Positions 36,001 to 48,000 of a stretch of DNA of 64,000 nucleotides are shown here, piece by piece. The DNA comes from Owenia fusiformis (lineage: Eukaryota > Annelida > Polychaeta > Sabellida > Oweniidae), in NCBI GenBank assembly GCA_903813345.2, contig CAIIXF020000004.1, forward strand, positions 15,199,196 through 15,263,195. The letters run 5' to 3'. The position numbers and the translations under genes were made by a program. Each line of letters begins with the position of its first letter. The stretch's first letter is position 1. The notes under the pieces are model-generated. The model searched no databases and was not told where the DNA came from. It saw nothing but the letters and a program-made list of their open reading frames with translations.

Positions 36001-39000
36001 ATGTGAAGTATTCTGGGAAATACCCTCCTGTTTAACAACACTGTATTTATACTGTAGGGCCCCTGATGGATCCTGCCTGCTTACCTGCAGCAATGACACT
36101 CTCTATGTTTATTCAACCATCTACGGGAACTAAATGTGAAGTATTCTGGGAAATACCCTCCTGTTTAACAACACTGTATTTATACTGTAGGGCCCCTGAT
36201 GGATCCTGCCTGCTTACCTGCAGCAATGACACTCTCTATGTTTATTCAACCATCTACAGGAACTAAATGTGAAGTATTCTGGGAAATACCCTCCTGTTTA
36301 ACCACACTGTATTTATACTGTAGGGCCCCTGATGGATCCTGCCTGCTTACCTGCAGCAATGACACTCTCTATGTTTATTCAACCATCTACAGGAACTAAA
36401 TGTGAAGTATTCTGGGAAATACCCTCCGCCTCCTGTTTAACAACACTGTATTTATACTGTAGGGCCCCTGATGGATCCTGCCTGCTTACCTGCAGCAATG
36501 ACACTCTCTATGTTTATTCAACCATCTACAGGGACTAAATGTGAAGTATTCTGGGAAATACCCTCCTGTTTAACAACACTGTATTTATACTGTAGGGCCC
36601 CTGATGGATCCTGCCTGCTTACCTGCAGCAATGACACTCTCTATGTTTATTCAACCATCTACAGGAACTAAATGTGAAGTATTCTGGGAAATACCCTCCT
36701 GTTTAACAACACTGTATTTATACTGTAGGGCCCCTGATGGATCCTGCCTGCTTACCTGCAGCAATGACAACTCTCTACGTTTGTTCAACCATCTGCAGGA
36801 ATTGAATGTGAAGTATTCTGGGATTGAACCTCTTCCTCTGGTAAGTGCATTTATATACATGTATAATATTTATCCCATACTTGGATGTGTTACAGGTACA
36901 TAAAGCAGGTTTGTAAAAACCTATATTTTCATCAGCAGGCAGATATAGCTTTACGTCCTGCTCCAAGCGGGCAGATATAGTATATCTGCCCGCTATGTCA
37001 TAATCGCCAAAATACAGACAATTGCGATCTGTTTGATAGTGTATAGAAGAGAAGGAAAGATTCGAGAAAATATATGTGGATGATTATCTGAAAGAACAGG
37101 AAAATCCGGCCACGGCTAAGAAAACAAAACTGGACATGAATATTCTGAAATATTTCCACGGTTGAATGGAAATTTTTAAACAGATTTTCATTGACTCTTT
37201 GAATGTCATGACATGACAAATAAGTCAGTACAAAAAATGAAGCTGTAAAGTTGTTACCAAGTAAAACTGAAAAGCTGATTTTTCAGTAATAAAAATGGCC
37301 ACCATTTTGAAGCGAGGTGAGCTTTTGAGACATAACTGAAGAATTGAAAGCTTTATGTAGACAAAAGAGGAGGGAAAACCCTAGAGATTTAGAGATGACA
37401 GACATAATTATGTATCTTGCTTACCATCTTGGTTTTTCATAATAATCACTGGCTAGTTTATTAAAATGACATGTAGTTGTGATGATTAACCAATGTTCAC
37501 ATAATCCTTACATCTTTCTTTATCTTAATGTAAAGTAACAAGCTATGATATTAATTAACAGTCCAGAAATTAAAATAATATTATTCGGAGCATGTTTAGA
37601 AAAATTTTGAAACTGCCATTGAATTGAATGACATCATTTGTCTGTCGATTCGACCAATCAGCAACGATATCTTCTCAATACAGATTTACATTATAGACAT
37701 ACATCTTCTTTGAACCCTTGGGTTATTCCCCCTCTTTGTAGCCACATCTTAAAATTGAAACCATTCCAATTAATTGTATTGGAGGTCAAGTGGTCGATTA
37801 TAATAGCTCAGGTCATCCTTGTGAGCTAGAAATATATAACCTATTTTATATTTTCTTAAACATAACAACAAATTAAAAATGGATCATATATTGTGCTGTT
37901 ACAAATAAATGTTATAATAACTTTCGAATTAGACATAATGTCAGTCAATATTATGTTCTGAATGAGTCTAGAAAATCTGCATGTCCAAGGTCTCCGGGCC
38001 TTAGCATTAGGAATATAGTCTAGCCTAACAAATCTGATGCTATACATGTACCTGGAAGTAGGTTATATGCAATTTCGATATCCTGTGTTGTTTGTGTGTA
38101 TTTGATGTCTATAGTTTCATTACAAATCATTCATTCAATTTTGAATAACAGTTTTTTCTGGAAATTACAAAGTCACAATGATGCAGGTCATGTATATTAC
38201 TTTTTAAAATCAGTATTTTATAATGTGTATTTCTAAAATTTAAATGTCAAATAAAATAAGATTTGTGTCAAAATGAATTGATTAATTCTTTTACAAATCC
38301 ACAATGATGCCTCGGTGTATCTTTTAAAATCAATATGTTACAACGATGTTCATCTTTAGAATTTAAATCTCAATTGAAATAAGATTAGTGTCAAATTGAA
38401 ATGGATTACTACAATTTAAAAAACAAGAAATTAATGAATGGTACACATATACTATTTTATAAAATCTCAAATAAAGTAAGATTTATGTCAAAATGAAGGG
38501 ATTTAAATTTACAAATCCATAATGACGCGTCAATCCATCTTTTAAAATCAATATGTTATTATGATATGTAAATTTATATTTTTAAAATTTAAATCTCAAA
38601 TGAAATGAGATTATTGTCAGATTGAAATGGATTACAGTAAAACCTGTCTAATCCGAACACCCATGGGACCAGCCAAAAGCGTTCAAATTGGCAGGTGTTC
38701 AAATTTTGAGGATTTTGTAGGTCGGGGGCATTTTCATTGTTCAGTCCACTATATTGAACACTTAATACTCAGTAAGAAAACTATACATGCTGTTTATTCT
38801 ACAATAGGCCTATAGCCTATATACTATTTTTATTTACATTTTGAACAATTTCAATATTTTAGTAAAAATAACTTATATTTTGGCAAAAAATTTGTCATAC
38901 ACTGACAGTATAAGTATATGATAGTCTCCTACGAAATCTTATGCTTCTCAAATGACTTATCCCATATTATGGTTATAAAGCACTGCTTTACTTTTGCTTG

Positions 39001-42000
39001 AAAAAGTCCTTTATTGTTTTGTTTTTTTTGGGCACTTTTAGCATTAACAATATTTGAGTAGATATCCTTTTCAAGTAAAAAGACTTTTTCATGAGTGTTC
39101 ACTCGAGATGATGTATAATCCTCCCTTTTTAGGAGGCATTTTAGTGATAGGATAATACAAAGCTGAATTTTTTCTCTTTCTCGTGTAATTTTGTCTGCAA
39201 TTGTGTCTGTGTTGTCTTTGTGATTATAAAACATTTACTGATTGAATCTTAGCTATCATAACAGACCCATGGGATATAAAACATCTAAGACCTGTTCATA
39301 ATCCAAATCAAAAACATCCAGTTAATTTACAATAAGGATAAACCAATTATCTCCCAGATTCTCACCTTTCTCTTAATCCAAATCAAAAACATCCAGGTAA
39401 TTTCCAATAATGATAAATCAATTATCTTCTTGATTCACACCTTTCTCTTAATCCAAACATAAACATTCAGTTCTTTTCTAACAGGATAAACCAATTAACT
39501 CCTGTATTCACACCTTTTCAAATCATCCTGTTGTTTTCCACAAATAAGGGATGTCACTGAGACTAAATAAGTTAATTAAGACAGTATTGGTTCTTTGATT
39601 ACATTGTACATGTATATGTAAAGATAAATAACAACTATAACATTGACTCAATATGTGGCTATTATTGAAATGTCCTGACATTTGATTTCTGATAAAAATG
39701 TTCAGAGTAGACAGGTCACTTTTTCATATCTGGTTGTTCACTGTTCAGATTAGGAGGTGTTCAGATTTCAAGGTTCATCTAACATGGGAGTCAATGGGAG
39801 GAAAAAATGGGACCGAAAAAAAGTGTTCAAATTGGAAGGTGTTCGGATTAGCCAGGTGTTCAGATATACAGGTTTTACTGTACTACAATTTAAAAATTTA
39901 TGAAAGGTACATATTCAATCTTTTATGATCAACATTTTATTGTGCAGATTACTTGGCTCACATGGTCAAATTAACAAATGTCAATTCAACTTGACATTAA
40001 AAGATGATCTCCCAACATTGGTAGTCCTGAACCTAAAATGGGAAATGAACAAGAATATTAAGGTAACCAGATAATGCAAAAATGCACATTTTGAGAATAC
40101 TGGATAGGTCTATAATTTAAGCCAAGGTCATTCAATATTTATGTTGGGCCTTTAAATCAGATTATACATCTACCTGCTATTGGAAAATAAAAAATTCAAC
40201 ACATATTACAAGTGGCAACTAAAATTTAAGCAAAACTTACCTTTAAAACAGTTTTTTGAAATTAAAAAAGTTTGAGAATGTGAATGAAATTGCACATTAT
40301 CAGTCAAAATAGTTTGTAGGGGGCCTTTAATATCAATCTCCAACTGCGGTATTATTTCCTCATTGATCGTCGGCTAAACCCTGATGCTTTCAGGTGCTTT
40401 TTAAAAAACTCAGAGAATAGAAGGTACAAAGATGCAGAGAAGAAAATCTCAAAAGTTATTTGTAGGAATAATTTTGCTGCTCCTATGTGTTTGCATATTA
40501 TATGTACATGTCTACAAATCTAAGAGGTTCACAGATGGATCATCAAAGATACATATGCATGAATATGATAGCAATTTCAAAAGATCTTTAAAGAGGAAAA
40601 ACATTTCAAAACATGAAATTGGAGTTGAATCTAGGATTAAGGATTTTACATACAGCGACCAAAATAGGGGATTTTTAGTTAAAACACCAGGCTGTGTAAT
40701 TCCTGATGTGAATCCTTGGGATAATACTATTCGGGATTTCATTGACAAAAATGTCACATTGACTTGTGATAAAAATCCTAGCATAACATATACACGTGGA
40801 AATATTTTGAAAATTAACTATACCATAGTTGAAAATAATTATCCCAATTTTAGTCATTGTGGGTACATCGGGATCTTCAGAGTTGATGATAATGCCTATA
40901 CGATGGACATGGCTGAGACTGAATTCACGCAAGATGTAACTCTCATGGTAGAGTATATAAAAGTAAAATGTTATGATCTGAAGAAGAAAACAATATATAC
41001 AAATTACCATGCAGTTGTTTTTGAGAAGAAAAATGTTGAAGATGAAATCTTGAGAAATACAGTTGATAATGATCAAAAATTGAACATGATTGTCATAGGG
41101 GTTGACTCCATTTCGAGACTAAACTTCATACGACTTATGCCGAAGACCAGGAAATTTATCGAGGAACAGCTGAATGGATTTGAACTAACTGGATATAACA
41201 AAGTGGCTGATAACACTTTTCCTAATCTTATTCCTCTTTTAGCTGGAAAATTTGTTGAAGACTTACCATGGAATATTTCAACTGACCGTGATAAGCTGCC
41301 ATTTGATGAATTTAACATTATTTGGAATGATGCAGCTAAAAGAGGTTACAGGACATTATTTGCAGAAGATAATCCGGGTGTTGCAATATTTAATTATTTC
41401 CGAGGAGGATTTAAGAAGCAGCCAACAAATTATTATCTTCGTCCGTTTAGTCGCGCTTTGGAATATGACGGTAAATCTTTGTGGCATAATAAGCATCACT
41501 GTGTGGGTGATCGTCATGAATCTGAAATCACATTAAATTATTTGTTTGACTACATGAAGACTTTTAAGGATCGTCCTCATTTCGCATTTATATACAATTC
41601 AAGACTCACCCATGACTTCATCAGTTTCACAGGTGTGGCAGATAATATCTACCTTAATTTTCTTAAAAGAGTAAAACACAATGGAAATCTGAATAACTCT
41701 GTGGTTTTATTCTTTAGTGACCATGGTATACGATTTGGTAACATTAGGCAAACAAATATAGGGAAACTTGAAGAAAGACTTCCTTTTTTGTATTGGATTT
41801 TGCCGAAATGGTTTTCGACAAATCATCCGGAACTTGTTCGTAATCTAAGAATAAATAAAAACAGACTGACAACACCATTTGATGTTCATGAAACGCTGCA
41901 AAACATCTTATCCGAGGGATCGTTAGAATCATTTCCTACCAAACCGAATAGAAAAGGGAGAAGTTTATTCAAGATAATACCTGAAACTAGAACTTGTGAA

Positions 42001-45000
42001 GACGCATGGATTTTGCCTCACTGGTGTACATGTCAACATATGACACCTGTCAGTACAGATGACATCACAGTGACAAAAGCTGCCAAATTTGTCATTAACT
42101 CCCTCAATAAACATTTATCCAATCTTCAGAATTTGAATTTATGCGCAATCCTTTCAGTAGATGAAATAAGAAAAGCTGAAATGTATGTCTCGACTAAACA
42201 AATATTGAAATTCCAACAAGCAGATGTTCTTGAGTCTGAAAACAGAGTCGCAGATAAAGATAATCCCAGATTTCCAGATAAAGGTAATCCCAGAGTTTCA
42301 GATGAAGATAATCCCAGAGTTTCATATAAAGATAATCCCAGAGTTTCAGATAAGGATAATCCCTGAGTTTCAGATAAAGATAATCCCAGAGTTCCAGATA
42401 AAGATAATCCCAGAGTTCCAGATAATGATAATCCCAGAGTTCCAGATAATGATAATCCCAGAGTTCCAGATAAAGATAATCCCAGAGTTCCAGATAAAGA
42501 TAATCCCAGAGTTGCAGATAAAGATAATCCCAGAGTTCCAGATAAAGATAATCCTAGATTTCCAGATAAAAATAATCCCAGAGTTCCAGATAATGATAAT
42601 CCCAGAGTTCCAGATAAAGATAATCCAAGAGTTCCAGTTGTATATTATCAGATAGAGTTTAAAGCATATCCAGGTGGAGGAATATTTGAGGCAACTGTCC
42701 ATTTTAATGAAGTGGATGATGCTTTTGATCTTTCGGGATCTGTCAGTAGAATTAATCGCTATGGTAACCAGAGTTCTTGCATCAAAGATTCACACCTGGA
42801 GAAGTATTGTTATTGTAATGATATCCATCCATAGTAAGAGAGTTCATATAAGTTACTCATGTTGTACAAAATTAAGTTATCTATATGAATAACTATATTC
42901 TAACATTACTTATCATAAATGATAACAGTGGGGTATTAGGAGGGAGGGGGCTATTAAGGGGGCTGTTAGGTACTGTTTATTTGCACATGTATATTAGACC
43001 ATCGGTAGGATGCTGAGGGTTACTTCTTATAAGTATCTCATATTGCATATTGTACAAAATTGAGTTATATAACATGTATGTAACTATTTTCTAACATTAC
43101 TTAAATCCTAAATGATAACAGGGGTTTTTAGGGGGGGGGGGGGGTGCTATTAAGGGGGCACTATTTATTTATACATGTATATCTTAGACCATTGTTAAGA
43201 TGCTGAGGGTTCATAACATATATAGTATTTGGGGACTCTGATTGAAATCTGCTTTTAAATATCAAGTGACATTGTCTTGTTTTAAGGCCTACATCTGGGG
43301 CCACCATATTTTTGTCTTTATTTGAAAATAATGGCATACCCGTTTCATTTAGTACCACTGTTTTGAATGTGTTAATCTGAATATATGAATAAATAAATGA
43401 AACAATGGTGACTTCAGTAGTTGTTTGTACCTAATATAATAACATGCCAGTATCATTTTTATGTCACCACCAGAAGCGATGACATATTGTCTCTATCTTC
43501 AGGCTAGGCAATTGGGCGCCGTAACCACAAGGTTATGAGATGCATGTGCTCGTGTTTATTTCATTCATTCAAGAGGTTTTCTTAGGCTCAGATTAATTCT
43601 TAGCCCATTGAGGGCTTCTTAATGCTTGAAAGGCATTTCAACTGTTTCGAAACTCCGGGTTTGGAATGTTCCCTCTTGGGAGACTTCTCTATTGCTACTA
43701 CAGGAGCAGGAGTACTTCTCAGAGATGATCAAATATAAAGGTTCAAGGTCACACTACTGAATGTATGCAATGGGGAGGCTTTATATATCTCCAAAACCCA
43801 TCATATACATGGATACCATCATACTAATTACACATTTGGAAATCATTGTTACTTTCAGAATTCAGTGTTAAAAGTAAAGGAGGGTGAGCTTATCTTTGAT
43901 GCTGGTACCCTAAATGACATTTTATTACTGAACTCACTCACTTTTAATTCATAATTACAAATAATTTGGTAAACAAATTGTTACTTTCAGAATTCAGTGT
44001 TAAAAGTAAAGGAGGGTGAGCTTATCTTTGATGCTGGTACCCTAAATGACATTTTATTACTCAACTCACTCACTTTTACTTCATATTTACAAATAATTTG
44101 GTTAACAAATTGTTACTTTCAGAATTCAGTGTTAAAAGTAAAGGAGGGTGAGCTTATCTTTGATGCTGGTACCCTAAATGACATTTTATTACTCAAGTCA
44201 CTCACTTTTAATTCATATTTACAAATAATTTGTTAGTAAACAAATTGTTACTTTCAGAATTCAGTGTTAAAAGTAAAGGAGGGTGAGCTTATATTTGATG
44301 CTGGTACCCTAAATGACATTTTATTACTCAAGTCACTCACTTTTAATTCATATTTACAAATAATTTGGTAAACAAGTTGTTACTTTCAGAATTCAGTGTT
44401 AAAAGTAAAGGAGGGTGAGCTTATCTATGATTATTGTTGGTACCCTAAGATGACATCCTATGACCCAGCTTCATCATTTTTCCTCAGTACCAGTAGGGAT
44501 AATCCTGTGCACCTCTGGGATGCCTTTACGGGAGAACTGCGCTGTTCTTATAGAGCATATGATCATATGGTGAGTGTTCTTCTGTGAGGTTATTTTCAAA
44601 ACATTTCAAATGATTTGCGACATTGAAGGAAAGATATGCCACAAATACATGTATTTTTATGCTGCTATACTTCCTGTACATTACTTGCTAGGGTGTATGC
44701 CCAAGTCTAGCTACTTGTTTTGTTAGGGTATAGGCCCTAGTCTCGCTGCAAGCCCTTGTGAGTTCCACTCACCACATACCTCTCTGGTGTTGAAATAGGA
44801 CAGGGGGGGGGGGGTCAAGAGACTTGAAGCAAGACTTTGTACAAGTTGTAGGCTCATTTTTAAGCAAGTTTAAACAATACCAATACGGCAATAGAGATAC
44901 CTATACTTCTATTCTAAAACTGTCTGGTATCTCTACACCCCTTTTGTACTGTACTACTTTATTGTTTCTCTCCTTGTGTTTAAGGATGAACTGACATCTG

Positions 45001-48000
45001 CCCATAGTTTATGCTTCAGTGAAGATGGCTCTAAGATATATTGTGGATTTAATAAAGCTGTTCGGATGTTTGATATATCTCGACCTGGCAGAGACTGTAT
45101 ATCTAGGCAAACCTTTCGTAAGTTACACTGGGGGGTTATTGTGGCTTAAGCAAGGCAAATTTTTTTTCAAGATTTGAACTGTATAATATATTTTTATTGC
45201 TTATGGATGGGGGAATGCCCATGTAATGTTTATGATATTTTCTTCTAAGTTCTCAGTTTTGTAAATAACACATTATGTATCAAGATATAGTAATACATGA
45301 AAGTAACATAATTACTTTAGGATTAAATACGGGAAAAGAAGAGATATGATACACACTCTACACTGTTTGTAATTTCCCTTTATTCTCAACATATTTTCAA
45401 TTTTTTTCCTCCAAGAACATTCGAAGGTATTAAAATCACTACCATATTTACTCAAAACCCGTCATTTTATCTAATGTGTTTTCTTGGTTTCAGAGAGTGA
45501 TGCCAAAATGACAGGTCACAAAGGTAAATTAATTATATAGGGTATATTCAGTAGATCTGCTAAAACACACCTTTATTAAAATGCATATGGGGCGGGATTA
45601 GTACAATTGCAGAAAGTTTTCACAAACAACTGTGCTCATTTTTGTCACCACCACAAGTGGTCGGCAATTGGTGTTTGATATATGGCATCTGTAGTAAATG
45701 GCAGGTAGTGACTTTTTGCATGTTAATGCCTTGTTTAGTTTATCACCAGTTGTGAATTCTTATATCCATTTCAGGTAAAGTGGGACAAACTGGTATCCTT
45801 TCATGCATAGCTGTCTGCCCTGGGAAGCCTATGTATGCTGTAGGGTCTTATGCAAGGACTATTGGTCTTTACACAGAGCCAAGGGGGAAGCTGCTTTGTA
45901 TGTTTGATGGCCACACTGGTAAGAATTGAGGGTCAGGGCTTCACAGGGAGATATGCCGTGTACTAAAATAGTACTCATGGCATTTTAGTGCTAATTGAGT
46001 ACTCATTTAAGTAAATATTAGTACTATACTGAATGAGCCCTTATGACATGAATACTGATTTATTGCATTTTTAGTACTAAATGAGTACTCATATGATGAG
46101 TGATAAAATAGCGCGAATTTCATTGATTTTTCATTACTCAATGAGCACTCATATATATGCTGAGTACTCAATTACAGTAAAACCTGTATATCTGAACACC
46201 TGGCTAATCCGAACACCTTCCAATTTGAACACTTTTTTTCCGTCCCATTTTTTCCTTCCATTGACTCCCATGTTAAAAAAAACCTTGAAATCTGAACACC
46301 TCCTAATCTGAACAGTGAACAACCAGATTTGAAAAACTGAACTGTCTAATCTGAACATTTTATCAGAAATCAAATGTCTGGACATTTCAATTAAAGCCAC
46401 ATATCGAGTCAATGTTATAGTTGTTATTTATCTTTACATATGCAATGTAATCAAAGAACCAATATTGTCCTAATTAACTTATTTAAGTCTCAATTACATC
46501 CCTAATTGTGGAGAACAACAGGATGATTTGGAAAGGTGTGAATACAGGAGTTAATTGGTTTATCCTATTAGAAAAGAACTGAATGTTTTATGTTTGGATT
46601 AAGAGAAAGGTGAGAATCTGGGAGTTAATTGGTTTATCCTTATTTTAAATTAACTGGATGTTTTTGATTTGGATTATGAACAAGTCTTAACTGTTTTATA
46701 TCCCATGGGTCTGTTATGATAGCTAAGATTCAATCAGTAAATGTTTTATAATCACAGAGACAACACAGACACATTTGCAGACAAGATTATAATTGTTTTA
46801 TCATTATTAGAAATTACCTGGATTTTTTGATTTGGATTAAGAGAAAGGTGTGAATCAAGAAGATAATTGGTTTATCCTTATTTTAAATTAATTGGATGTT
46901 TTTGATTTGGATTATGAACAAGTCTTAACTGTTTTATATCCCATGGGTCTGTTATGATATAGGATTCTATCAGTAAATGTTTTATAATCACAGAAACAAC
47001 ACAGACACATTTGCAGACAAGATTATAATTGTCTTATCATTATTAGAAATTACCTGGATGTTTTTGATTTGGATTAAGAGAAAGGTGAGAATCTGGGAGA
47101 TAATTGGTTTATCCTTATTTTAATTTAACTGGATGTTTTTGATTTGGATTATGAACAAGTCTTAACTGTTTTATATCCCATGGGTCTGTTATGATAGCTA
47201 GGATTCAATCAGTAAATGTTTTATAATCACAAAGACAACACAGACACATTTGCAGACAAGATTATATCACGAGAAAGAGAAAAAATTCAACTTCGTAATA
47301 TCCTATCACTAAAATGCCTCCTAAAAAGGCACATCTGACATCCTGAATGCCCTTGATATTTTGAAAGATTATGCATCATCTCGAATGAGCACTCGTGAAA
47401 AATTAATTGAAGAGGGTATCTACTCAAATATTGCTAATGCCAAAAGTGCCAACAAACAAACAACAATGAACGACTTTTTCAAGCTAAAGTAAAGCAGTGC
47501 TATGTAACCATAATATGAGATAAGTCATTTAATAAGCATAAGATTCCGTACAAGACTATCATATACTTATTCAGTGTATTACAAAGTTTTTGCCAAAATT
47601 AAAGAGTTATTTTTTCAAAAACAATGAAATTGTTCAAAATGTAAATAAAACATAGCATATACATGTAGGCTATAGGCCTATTGTAGAATAAACTCATCAA
47701 CAACATGTATTGTTTTCTGACTAAGTATTAAGTGTTCCATATAGTGGACTGAACAATGAAAATCCCTGCCCCCGACCAACAATATCCTCGAAATTTGAAC
47801 ACCTGCCAATTTGAACGCTTTTGGCTGGTCCCATGGGTGTTCGGATTAGACAGGTTTTACTGTAGTACTAAATTAGTGCTCGTGGCATGAGTGTTCATGA
47901 GTGCACTTTTGCCAGAGTGCTAATTTAGTACTTATTTCGTACTAATTGAGTAATTGGCATATCTCCCTGTGTTTAAGGGAAAGATGCAGGGTCACCTTAA

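Larger units (their letters stand above)
45942..47971. mobile_element. MITE with cacagggagatatgcc ends, split by a pogo element
   Basis: Left end cacagggagatatgcc, right end ggcatatctccctgtg. Internal tagtactcat / atgagtac words are repeated. The pogo element at 46175-47862 interrupts it, leaving about 340 bp of original MITE. Confidence 0.75.

Noticed and set aside
35567-36903. Series of 66-99-aa proteins starting [10 protein letters not shown]
   Set aside because: They are out-of-frame readings of the duplicated WRAP53 exon 3. The gene's own frame reads [12 protein letters not shown].
42370-42702. Antisense and shifted frames across the DUF229 minisatellite
   Set aside because: They are shadow frames of a 24-bp unit whose length is divisible by three.
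43480-43740. Dispersed gtcaccaccac fragments (also near 28070 and 45645)
   Set aside because: The shared stretch is only about 20 bp (ttttatgtcaccaccac and variants); probably old repeat ends, but no borders can be set.
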